Shown piece after piece: positions 1-10,800 of a stretch of 64,000 nt of DNA (its first letter is position 1; every line of letters starts with the position of its first letter). The stretch is from Marsupella aquatica (taxonomy: Eukaryota > Marchantiophyta), in NCBI GenBank assembly GCA_973895155.1, contig OZ316893.1, positions 27,838,001-27,902,000 of the forward strand. Direction: 5' to 3'. The notes under the pieces were generated by a model that was given only the letters and a program-made list of their open reading frames with translations, made no database searches and was not told where the DNA came from. Both the position numbers and the translations under genes were made by a program.

Positions 1-2400
1 GGGGCAGGCTCTGTTCGATGAGCTTCGTGGATCGCGACCTCAATTTATGCGTTCCTCCATTATAATGTGTGTGGTTTGGACCGGCCGTACGTGGGACACG
101 GAACCATACGGACGCAGTCTAGGAGCAATCGATCGGATCGTCGATCTCGTTAAACTCTTCTCTGCAATGCTGTGGTGTCTGTGGCCACGATTGTCCAAGA
201 GGCAGAGTATGCCAAATCATTTCTAGAAGGTCATAGACTCGACTGTCCGTGGCCACGACCTGTGGCTGCAACAGTCTTGTAGCGCGACATCAAGGTAAGA
301 GTCGGAGATTTGTCCGAGGGGTTCCACACTTTGCCGGGCTGATTCAAGAAAACACATTGGAGCTATGCATTTCTCGAGTGGTTGGCGAGAATCAAGGCTG
401 CGGGCTCCTTGCCTGTGCTACATGGAGATAATAGTCTCAAATAAAAATTAGATTGTGGTGGCTCTAACAACAAAAAACTGAGAAAGACCTCCATTTTCTT
501 CTGAAGGACCAAGCGGTTGCTCAGAGGTCCAGAAAAGTATAGCTCAGAGGTTTATTACTCAGTTGCGCAGAGGTCCAGAAAAGTATAGCTCACAGGTTCA
601 GAAAAATATTACTCAGAGTTGGTATTGAAGGATTTGGGTAATTTACTTGTAGACCAAGTTTACTCAGTTAAGTGAACGCCGGCTTACTGCAATGTTTTAA
701 CTGCATCACTATGACTCCATGTAATCCGATTATCTAGCAGGCACGGTGCGGATGGTTTACTAGTCAAGTGATCTTGCCCTCCATGACCACTTCATCACCC
801 TTGGTAGCAAGAAAACCGTTCAGGTACATCAGTCCATAGTCGATAGTCAGTAAGGCGTTTTGCGTAGTGTTCCCCAGTAACACTGAGTTCGTCCAACATT
901 AGATAGGTCACAAGTGTTAATTTGTGCCCATGGGTAATGCAGTCATTTGCGATTTCGAACTCATCACACTACTTTTTGATGTCTACGGGAGGCCTTACGT
1001 GTGCGAAAAGCTGCATTTTGTTTTCTGTTTTGCCCTCTCTTTTGAAGACTCATCCTGATCATCGTTTGAATGGCAGTAAAGATGTATCTCAAGTAGGAGC
1101 CATGATCACCTTTGTCGCTAACACCTTCCACCTCAGAGTCGCTGATCCGGAGCTAAAAAAAGTACTGTCGGCACAGAGGGCGGAAAATCATTTTTGACGA
1201 GGTTTGTGCAACGCCAGTTGCTTTTCTTCTTGATTACGAATCATATTGGCGGGCTCCGAAAGTGTCCTCTTTGCCAACCGCATGACATGGATACCATACT
1301 ATTGCTGTACATTCTAATACCATTGAGGTGGTTCTAACAACAGCTCGGAACTTTTTGTCTGTAAAGCTATAATTATATGATTCCATACATCCCGATTTCT
1401 GGCAGGCGAGGAACGATTCATCACATCTAGCACGGGTTCATTGTTTCAGGTACTACATTTGCTTTTGTATTTTGAAGAGACTCGCAATTGCATTTTAAAT
1501 CTCTCTTCTCAACAAGTTGTCTGAGCTCTTTCCAGGCGAGCTCGTGAGTGAAAATTCTGGAGTCTGTTAATTTTTGCTTTCATTTTTCTTTGCGAATGCA
1601 TGCTTTCCTGATAAGTAAAAGGTAAGAAAGGATTGCTCTCCAGACTGTTTATAAAGGGATATATCATGCACAGATATTAGCCTAAGTAGAGGCCGCTCGG
1701 ATTCATTGTGATTCTAGTAATAAAGTTTCCTCCCCGCTACTCAAAAGTATCTCAGAATGTTAAACCCTAAACCCTAAACATGGTCATTTGATTAGAGTTA
1801 AAGATACTTTGGTGACCAACTTTTCTGTCTTACCTTAAAGTTTCTGTAAAAACGCTGCTGCTCTCTACTCATCTGGAATCGTTAATTTGCAATTGAAGTT
1901 GTCCTTACAAATGTATTGTGCGCAACAGACAGTTCATATGAATGGATCGGACGCCGGATGGCTATGCCCCTGACCAACTTACTGTGGCTAATGAAGAGAC
2001 CATAGGTTTCCGCTTGTGCATAATGAATCCTTGTTTGCAATGTTGTGGTCTCCAGATTCCAGAATTGGCAATCTGGATAAATCTTCTCGATCGCCCACTG
2101 CACAGGTTTACTCAGGTAATGTGATCAACACCTCTAAGAAAGAACAATACTGTGTTTCTTACGAGATTTGAGATTCACAAAAATATCATACAAAGTATCA
2201 AAAATGATAATACAAGGTTCCTCCCTAAAATGTGTGGTAACTAGTAATTAAATTAATTAACATCTAAATTATTAAATTGGAATATAGAAATTATTTATTT
2301 AAAAAAAGTTATAATGAAAATGGGAAACACGTTTGTCCCTATCACTTGGTTGTGTTGGCTACTTTACAATATTGTGGCTGCTAGTTTGTGTCTTCAATTT
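1..2400. other. Intergenic, no gene recognised
   Basis: No reading frame here looks like a conserved protein; the open frames are short and of ordinary composition. Two small structures are visible. At about 521-620 a ~60-bp stretch with 'CAGAGGTCCAGAAAAGTA' is repeated imperfectly in tandem. At about 1763-1779 there are two to three CCCTAAA units, the plant telomere motif, as a short interstitial tract. Confidence 0.5.
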
Positions 2401-2479
2401 TTATGTGCAAAGCATGGCTTAGGTTGTTTGAATATAACTACAACAACTACATGGTTATGATCACACATAATATGTTTCA

Positions 2480-2985
2480 ATAACTATATTTCAAATAATA
2501 TGTTTTTGTCTTCTCTCTTGATATCTTTTCTTAATTTTTATATAATTATCTTTCCTTAATATCTTTATCTTGTTTTTGATATTTTTTGGCACATGTCTTT
2601 ATCTTATAATTACATTTTTTTTCTTACATTTTCACATATTTTCTCCTTTCTATATCTTTTATTTCCTCAAGATCTGTTTTCACATGGTTTGACATCTTTT
2701 CATTAATTTTTTTCATTTTGATATTTAATTTTTTCATTATGCTATTTTTCTTTCATTTTGACATTTTTATTTCACTATGAAATCTTTCTTGCACCCTCAT
2801 ATTTTTTTCTTGACATATTTCCTCATATTTTTATTTTTCACTTTTCCAATATCCTTTTTTTCACTTAGGTTTATTTTTCTCACTTCAACGTCTTTTTTTG
2901 TTTCACGGACATCTTTTTTTCATACATTTTTCCAAATGTTTCTACATCTTTTCTCGTCTCTGCATGTTCGGGCAGTTCACAATAG
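2480..2985 (+). repeat. T-rich decayed ATCTTTT array
   Basis: About 500 bp of very T-rich sequence in which ATCTTT, ACATCTTTT and TTTCA recur at irregular spacing. It resembles a heavily decayed relative of the ACATCTTTT arrays at 4,790, 30,165 and 37,790. Its right edge (about 2,960-2,985) has a weak resemblance to the terminus of those arrays but no clear CTAG end. The frames over it are low complexity and not treated as genes. Confidence 0.45.
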
Positions 2986-4232
2986 AGTGCACAAATGCTC
3001 ATAATCATAATCTCATCCAATTAGTACTAAAGACTGAATGCTCAATCCAGAGCCAGCCACACATCCTAAACTATAATACACAGTTGCGCCAAAAAATGGC
3101 CTGGTCGGTCATTCAAATTTGGAGTGTCCTTTTGGGTGAGAATAATTGAAACCTGTAAATATGGAACCAATAAGGGGGAAAAAAAAGGAACGTGAGAAAA
3201 CCTGGTACAGGGTTTGGTGTGCACAAAACAAGTACACAAAGATACACAAGACAGGTACTATTGTACCTTCAGGTACAGCATATGAGCTCATTACTCTTAG
3301 GAGCCCCAGGTACAAGATACAAAGGGGATAGAGGTCCTGTACAAGGAGGTACAATTGTACCATCAGAGTACAACTTTTAAGAGAGAAGGAAGAGCGTAGC
3401 TTCTTTCCTTTTGGAGTTTGGAGCTCTCTATTCCAAGCCTATGTGAGCTTATAAGGGCTCCAGGCATTTAATGAGTACTTTTAAGCAACAACAACTACCC
3501 AATGGCAAGAAGAGGGAGTGTGAAGAGGAGCAATACCCATTACCCAATAGCTAGAAGAGGGAGAGCAATGAGGGAGAGTGAAGAGGAAGGGATGATGACT
3601 CCTGAGACTACCCTGGCTATGGCCTCATCCAAACAACGTAGTTTTTAGGTGCAAACTTTTGCCAAATTCCACCTCCCCAAAATATGTTCACCACTTTTTC
3701 CGTCACTTTTGCCAAAAAATTGCTAGATTCTTTACATACCATTGGCCACTCTCCCACCAAATCATGGACCCCATTTGCCAAAATCTAACCCTTGTACATC
3801 AATCTAGGGATATCTGATGAAGAAGATATAATTCAAGAAAAATTGTTGAAGAATACTCCTAGCATTTCCTTCCTTTGAGAGGCTGACATTTGTCACACTG
3901 GCCAACAACAAAAAATTAATGTTGTAAAAAATGCTAGACCCAACATCCCGGGGTGGAATGAAACCCGAGACCCCAAGGTCCCATCCCCAACCTAATCAAT
4001 CTTGCCCCGGGTTCCAACTCCCCAACAACCCCTCAGTTGTTGTTATGTCTTGCCACTTTGTTTAGCACAGGAAGAGGCATGGGGTGGGGGCCAAAATATC
4101 TGGACCAAAGTTGGTGCGGGGGTGGCAGGTCCTCAAATGTTGGAAAGTGTTGCAAACCACACCACCACCCCAGGGGGGCATGGTATTGGCGAGTACGTAA
4201 GGGGCCGAGTAAACTTGGATGAGCTTACCAAA
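2986..4232. other. Intergenic, no gene recognised
   Basis: No convincing coding region. Between about 3,190 and 3,370 the word GGTACA and its complement recur often, giving a locally repetitive stretch. The open frames at 4,000-4,380 overlap the start of a G-rich tandem repeat and look like by-products of it. Confidence 0.45.
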
Positions 4233-4789
4233 GGGGTTCCATGCAAGGGGTAGGCAAATTGTTTTGTTGAAAAGTGGGCTGAGTCGTGCCGTTGCCCCAA
4301 GGGGAATTGGCATTGGGGCGGCCATAGCCAAGTAAGCGGCCACGGTCAACTTTAAGCAAACTAAGCTTAAAGTAACCAAAAAAATTGGGGTTACTGATGG
4401 GGTTCCAAGATATATGCAAGGGTAGGGAAAGGGCCGTTGAAAAGTCAGCCAAGCTGCTCCGTTACCCGAGGGGGTCTTGACATTGGGGCGGCCAATGCCA
4501 ATTAAGCTATTGCGGCAACTTTAAGTAAGAACTCTAAGGTAGCCAAAACTTTGGGCCCAATGGGGTTCTAAGATGCAAGGGGTAGTGAAGAGTTGTTGAA
4601 AAGTCAGCCAAGCCGTGTCATTATCCCAAGGGGTCTTGGCATCCCGCTCGGCATTGGGGCGACCAAAGCCAAGTAAGCAGCCATGGTAACTTTAAGTAAA
4701 AAGCTTAAAGTAACAAAAACTTTGGGGTTATCAATGGGGCTTCAGGATGCAAGGGGTGGCAAAAAAGTGGCAACAACTTAACAACTTTT
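4233..4789 (+). repeat. ~165-bp tandem repeat, 3+ copies
   Basis: Successive copies begin with GGGG(T/C)TTC followed by ATGCAAGGG at about 4,233, 4,399, 4,562 and 4,736, a period of 163-174 bp. Each unit also carries 'GTTGAAAAGT', 'CATTGGGGCG', 'GCCAAG/ATTAAG' and 'AACTTTAAG' in the same order. Copies differ by many substitutions and small indels, so the array is old. It abuts the ACATCTTTT array on its right, so both may belong to one composite element. Confidence 0.7.
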
Positions 4790-6057
4790 TTTACTTAACA
4801 TGGTTTACTAGCAATATTTTCAATTGTACTTAAGAACATCTTTTACTTCACAACTTACATCTTTGTCTAATGACATCCCTTTACTTATCGACCATTTTGT
4901 ACTTAACAAAAAAATACTTAATAACATCTTTCGTAAAACATCATCTTTTACTTGACAACATCTTGGACATAAAGACATCTTTGGTGCAACGACATCTTTT
5001 ATTTCACAACATTTTTCACATAAGAACATTTTTTCTTCACGACACCTTTGGCATCACGACATCTTTTTTCTTAACGACATCTTTGGCAACATGACATCTT
5101 TTTTCTTAAAAAAATCTTTGACAACACAACATATTTTTACTTAACAAAATTGTTGGCAACATCACCTTTTTTCATGACAACATCTTTGGCAACACAACAT
5201 ATTTTTTCTTAACGACATCTTTTGTGCAACGCACGGGTATTGAGCCATCTTTCACATATTAATGACATATTGGGTGAAACGACACCTTTTTATTTATAAC
5301 ATCTTTTATTTCACAATCACTTAGTTTGGCAAAATGACACCTTTTTCTTAACGCCATCTTTCACATAATGACATCTTTGGAAAAATGACTTCTTTTTTCT
5401 TAACGACATCTTTTTACTTCATGACATCTTTCAGATAACAACATCTTGGGCGACACGACATCTTTTGTGCAATGCACTGATATTTTTCCTCAATGACGTC
5501 TTGGCCAACACGACATCTGTTTTCTCAATGACGTCTTGGCCGACATGACTCTTTTTTCACAATGATGTCTTGCCCGACACAACATATTTTCTCTCAATGA
5601 CGTCTTGGCCGACATGACATCTTTTTTCTCAACGACTTCTTTGCCAACACAAGATCCTTTATCTCAATGATTTCTTGGCCGGTCACACGACATCTTTTTT
5701 ATCAATGAGATCTTGGCCAACACGACATCATTTTTCTCAACGACCTCTTGGCCAATACAACTTTTTTTCTCAACACCCTCTTGGTCGACACGACATCTTT
5801 TCTCTCAACCAAATCTTGGCCGACATGACATCTTAGTCGACACGACATCTTTTGTTCTCAACGACATCTTGGCCGACACGACATATTTTGTTTATCATCA
5901 TCATCTTGCCGACACGACATCTTTTGTTCTCAAAAATTTCTTGGGCGACACGACATCTTTCTTCTCAACAACCTCTTGGCCGGCATGACCTCTTTTGTTC
6001 TCAACGACATCTTGGCCGTCACGACATCTTTTGTGCAACGCACGGGTATTGAGCTAG
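4790..6057 (+). repeat. Degenerate ACATCTTTT array with Helitron-like 3' end
   Basis: About 1.27 kb of degenerate tandem repeats of 30-40 bp built on ACATCTTTT, TCTCAACGAC and CTTGGCCGAC. The right edge reads GTGCAACGCAC (6,033-6,043; GTGC/GCAC can pair), then ten bases, then CTAG (6,054-6,057), then T. A short hairpin about 10 nt before CTRR with T as the next base is the 3' terminus expected of a Helitron, and GCAACGCACGGG is a motif known from plant Helitron ends. Older internal copies of the terminus lie at about 5,224 and 5,467, suggesting nesting or internal amplification. The TC 5' end was not found. A non-autonomous Helitron is the best reading, not proven. Confidence 0.6.
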
Positions 6058-6913
6058 TGTACTTTAAAATGAGGAGAGCCTGCCCTCGGACCAAGAGATT
6101 GACAAACAAACAGCGAGGGACGAAGACGATGAGAGCTCTGAGCAAGGAAACCCCGCCACGTGGTGCGAAACGGAATGTCTTACACCCACGCCTCTTCACA
6201 GAAAGAAAAGAGTGAAAGACAACTAGCCCTACCACTTAACAGGATCGAAACAGGGAAGGCGTCGAGACCAAACAACGATTCAAGAAACCTCCACAGGTAA
6301 CAAATGATACGATGATTCTAGCACGATCCATGCCTTCAGGAATGCTTATGTTTCGACTGTCAGTTTCTTTACGCTTTGAGCACCATCCAAATATTCTGGT
6401 GTATTCGACTCCAGTTCTAAGTTCTCTATACCTCGAACTACTCATCCGTTTCTGCAATTCGGTTCTGAAACTGGTTTCAAGTTTTACAAATCTTGAGCTA
6501 TCAATATGAGTTACTCGGTGTGATTTTTACAAAGAATTGGCTGCCTACTTCCTTCTGTTGCCAACTAAGTGAGAAAGGAGCTAGGCGCATCCATGGAGTT
6601 TTAAGGGATCAAAATTGTGGTTGAGGGAGTACAAACATTTATGCCAGAATTAGTTATTATGGATCTACATGACTGTCGCTGTACATTGAGAAGCGATATA
6701 TATCCAAGGAAAGCCTGAAGGCATCTGAAAACTTTCTGACTGTAGAATTTGCTCGTTCCAATTGCTGAACGTGCACAGCCATGAGCCTGCACACGACTGA
6801 GGCCAGGCAAAGATTTTAGTATATTATTTTCAAACCCCTCGCTAATCTCTCAGACACTTCTGCTCCCATTATAAGTCTTTTGCATCACGAGGAGATGAGT
6901 GCGATGGCAAAAA
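6058..6913. other. Intergenic, no gene recognised
   Basis: Lies between the Helitron-like array and the Copia element. Open frames here are under 105 codons and match nothing recognised. The last five bases (6,909-6,913, AAAAA) are the left target-site duplication of the Copia element. Confidence 0.5.
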
Positions 6914-7179
6914 TGAAGAAACTGACGAGCGCAGCTTCCCATAATTTACACAGCAAGAATGCAGAATGAACAGTGAATTGGTCCTTAAGAGAGTGGTTGG
7001 CGAGAGAATGCACCACACCAGATCAGTGAATACTAATCGGACCGTAAGTAAGATTAACCCTAAATCTAACGGTAATCACACATATACAGGCCCCCCCAGA
7101 TAACACCTAAGCGAAGGGGGAACAGACAAAGGAACAGCAAGTGGCGTATGTACACCGGATGAACGTCGTAAACTTAACA
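6914..7179 (-). repeat. 3' LTR of the Copia element
   Basis: 266 bp, the downstream LTR in the element's orientation. It is bounded inside by the polypurine tract at 7,180-7,190 and outside by AAAAA at 6,909-6,913. It lies directly upstream of the plus-strand ORF at 7,228, so any plus-strand transcript of that ORF would have to start in or near this LTR read backwards. Confidence 0.95.
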
Positions 7180-7190
7180 CCCCCTCCCGT
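7180..7190 (-). promoter_or_regulatory. Polypurine tract
   Basis: On the minus strand ACGGGAGGGGG directly precedes the TGTTAAG start of the 3' LTR, the position and composition expected for the primer of plus-strand DNA synthesis. Confidence 0.85.
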
Positions 7191-7227
7191 CCGGTAATCC
7201 ATCAAATGCACAGAGCAAGTGGGGAGA

Positions 7228-7806
7228 ATGGACGTAAGCAGAGTGGGCCTGCAAGTGCTCTGGGTGTTGTTGGGTACGATAAGCTTGGTACTCAAGGTGC
7301 TGGGAGATATGGTCGAGACTCAATTCCAGTATGTACAATGGAAGTTGAATGTGAGTGCGACTGAGGTAGAAGAGCACCAGGGCGAGAGAGAGGACGAGCC
7401 ACAGATAGGGGAGCAGGTCAAACAAGTAATGGTGAAAGTCACCCGAGCGCCTGATGTACAGGGTGCACAGCACACGATACAGCCAGTTGTGCCAACATCC
7501 CGCTACTTCAGTGACCATACCACAAGGCGAAAGTACTATGCAGTGGTGCGGGGATATGTTCCAGGCTTGTATGATTCCTGGGAGGACTGTGAGCCACAAG
7601 TAAAGGGGTATAAGGGTCAGGTGTACAAGTCCTTCAAGTCGAGAAGCGAGGCAGAACGATACTTGCAGGAGAAGTTGCAGCGAGCAGGGGACCACGCAGT
7701 CCATGGGCACCGATTTCGAAGCATGGGGCAAGGCAATTTTGGTGGTCAGCTATATAGATGTGAATACTGCTTAGAGGTATATCACGATGCTACGCATCCT
7801 GAGTAG
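7228..7806 (+). CDS. Antisense ORF with RNase H1-type hybrid-binding domain
   Basis: A 192-aa ORF on the strand opposite the Copia genes, from ATG at 7,228, filling the space between pol and the 3' LTR and overlapping the last 17 bp of pol tail to tail. Residues about 102-148 fit the small domain found at the N terminus of eukaryotic RNase H1, which binds RNA/DNA hybrids (also called the viroplasmin N-terminal or cauli_VI fold). Visible pattern: KYYAVVRG, PGLY, SW (W118), C121, V-GYKG, VYKSFKS, EAERYL. There is no RNase H catalytic domain after it. The C terminus has CX2CX4HX3H (C178, C181, H186, H190), reminiscent of a zinc knuckle. The N terminus (about 8-26) is hydrophobic. A role in handling replication hybrids is inference; capture from a host gene is possible. 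Expression is unknown. Confidence 0.7.
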   Translation: MDVSRVGLQVLWVLLGTISLVLKVLGDMVETQFQYVQWKLNVSATEVEEHQGEREDEPQIGEQVKQVMVKVTRAPDVQGAQHTIQPVVPTSRYFSDHTTRRKYYAVVRGYVPGLYDSWEDCEPQVKGYKGQVYKSFKSRSEAERYLQEKLQRAGDHAVHGHRFRSMGQGNFGGQLYRCEYCLEVYHDATHPE

Positions 7807-10800
7807 CTGCGTTACCCAGGGTAGGTAGAATGTCGCGCAGGGACTTCATGCCAAGGAATTCACGATGTTTCTCAAACTTCCATCTTGGAAGGGATTTTGT
7901 AAGGATATCTGCAGGTTGCTCTGCAGTGGGAATGTACTTAAGCGTCACTTCTCCTTCCAGGACTCTTTCCCTGATGTAATGGTGCTGGAGTTCGATGTGC
8001 TTGGTCCAAGCATGGAAGATGGGGTTCTTCGCCAAATTAATTGAGCCTTGGTTGTCGCAATGTAGGTTTAGATGAGCATCTTGCAAGGTGGGTTGACTGG
8101 CCACCGACAGATTTGAAATCACCTCCTGATTTTGGCAATTCAATGCCACCTGAATTTCTGGGATGAAGCTCAACTCTGAGAGCAGACGCCTAAGGAAGAC
8201 AGCTTCTCGAGCTCCTTCCGATAGGGCTCTGTACTCAGCTTCAGTTGTACTCTGTGAGACCGTTGCTTGTCGTTTGCTCGCCCAAGTAACAGTGCCCCCA
8301 GCAAATTGGAACACATAGGCCCCAATGGATCTTCGAGTGTCTTTGCAAGCACCATGGTCTGAGTCAGTGTAGCCTGAGAGAGACAAAGTTCCAGTTCTCT
8401 GGAAGAGTAAGCCGAAATCAATGGTGGATTTGATGTATCTGAGAACAAGCCTTGCAGCATCCATGTGTTTTTGTTGTGGAGATGACATAAATCTGCTGAG
8501 AATCCCCACCGCATACGCCAAATCCGGTCTGGTGTTAGTTAAGTAGATCAACTTGCCAACTAACTTGCAGTAGTGAGTGGCATCCACGTCAGGTGATAGC
8601 GTATCAGCCGATACATCAAATCCTTCGGGTAGAGGAGTCGCTGCTCCTTTGCAGTCTTGCATTTCAAATTCCTCCAGGAAGCTTTGGCAGTAGTCACGTT
8701 GATGGATGAACATTCCATCGGCCACATCTACAAAATCTATTCCCAAATACCTGGTGACTTTGCCCAGATCCTTCATTTTGTACTGTTAGCTGAGTTGTGC
8801 TTTGACCTCATCAATTTTGGCATCGTCATTGCCAGTGATGAGTAGGTCATCAACGAAAAGAAGCAGAAGAACAATTTTCCCTCCTTCGTTGATGAAGTAC
8901 AAATTATGATCAGCAGTGCTCCGGGTCCACCCTTTTGAGCGAAGGAACCGATCAACTTCCTCATACCATGCACGCGGGGACTGCTTTAAGCCATAGATGG
9001 ATCGATTTAGCTGGCACACAAGGTGTTCGGATCCTGGGACCTCAAATCCTGGTGGTTGCACCATGTAGATTAGTTCCTTGAGCTTGCCGTTCAAGAAAGC
9101 CGTGATGACATCCATTTGGCTGATGGACCAGCCAAGAGCTGCAGCGAGTGCAATAACCAGTCTAATGGTTGACCACTTGACAATCGGTGCGAAAGTGTCC
9201 TCAAAATCAACTCCAAAGCGCTGTTCAATACCACGAGCCACCAGGTGAGCTTTCAGTCGAGTGCGAGTGGGGTTTACTTCTGGCTTCGCCCTATACAGCC
9301 ACCTAGCAGAGATGGCCCTCTTTCCTGGTGGGAGTGCAGTGAGGACCCATGTCTCATTTTCGATCAGAGAATCAAATTCTTCTTTCATAGCTGCATTCCA
9401 CTGAGGGTCCAAACGGGCTTGCTGGAATGAGATGTTTTCATTCACAGGGTCGGTAGTCTCGACTAGGCAGACATCAGGGTTGTTGGGTCGAAAATCCAAC
9501 ACGTAATCTTGGCGTAGATGAACTGGGAGTTCCCTTGCACGAGATGACTGCCTGCGAATTGGGAATGGCAATGGTAATGTGCTCGTAGGGGTAGAGTCAG
9601 CTGGTGCGGGCTCAACTTCAAGAGAAGAATCGACTGGCTCAAGTGGCTCTAAGTTGGAGTCAGTACTATTACCAGGATCTACAGGCACAGAGTCGGGAGA
9701 TGCAGGTTCAGATGCAGAGTAGGAATTTTGTTCCTGTGTTGCAGGAGAGATATAAATGGACTGAGCCGGTGAAATCAATAGTAATTCTGCAGTGGCTTGA
9801 GATGGTTTGATGTTGAAGTCAAACATCTTTAACTCATTGAACACAACATCACGACTGATGTAGATTTTTCTTTTGATAGGATCATAGCACCTGTATGCTT
9901 TCGATTTCTCGTCATATCCCACCAATGCAGTCCGAATGGACTTTGCTGACAGCTTATGTCTCAGTTCACTAGGAACATGAACATACGCCAGGCATCCAAT
10001 AATTCTTAGACTAGACAGGTCAGGCTTGGCATTGTATAATTGCTGGAAAGGTGTGGAGGAGGTCAAAGAGGAAGTGTCACACCTGTTGAGCACATACGTG
10101 GCTGATTGAATGAGCTCATCCCATAGGAACGTGGGAGCTCCACTCGCAATGTGGGCGCTGCGTGCTGCTTCGAGCAGTGTTCGGTTTTTCCTTTCTGCTA
10201 CTCCATTTTGCTGAGGTGTGCGAGCCGCTGTGAGTTGCCTCTTGATCCCTTGTCTGTCGCAAAATTGGCAGAATTCGTTGGACAAGTATTCACCTCCTCG
10301 ATCTGATCGAACACATTGAATTTTGCTGTCGAATTCATTTTCGACCATAGCTTTAAAGTCTTTGAACTTTAAGAAGGCTTCACTTTTGGCTTTCAGGAAA
10401 TACACCCATGTGTAGCGAGAGAAATCATCCGTGAATGTAAGCAAATATTTTGCTTTAGAAAGAGATGAAACAATGAAGGGGCCACAGAGATCCGTATGAA
10501 CCAATTGCAGTGGTTTGGTTGACCTGTTGGCAGATTTCTTGGGTATGCGCTCTCGATGTTGTTTCCCCATGATGCATGTATCACAGACATGATCCTCCAA
10601 TGGCAGCTTGGGCAGACCTTCAACCAACTCGTTTGAAGACATGTTGTAAACTCTGCGGAAGTTCACGTGACTGAGCCTTCGGTGCCATAGCTCAAGAGGT
10701 GACACATCGCTTTGTGTCTCACTGTTAGCATTGCTCGTAGGTGTGTTGGATGGAGGACTGCTGGCATGCTCGTCCGTGCTGTCTACTAATGAAATGTGTA

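Noticed and set aside
5713-6052. 91- and 66-codon Thr/Ser-rich frames such as those with repeated DTTSF
   Set aside because: They are translations of the ACATCTTTT repeat array in two frames, not genes.
7174-7731. 185-codon minus-strand frame between pol and the 3' LTR, in sense with the Copia element
   Set aside because: Its composition is that of a shadow of the plus-strand frame, which holds the recognisable hybrid-binding domain; it has no zinc finger, transmembrane or env-like order and runs into the LTR.
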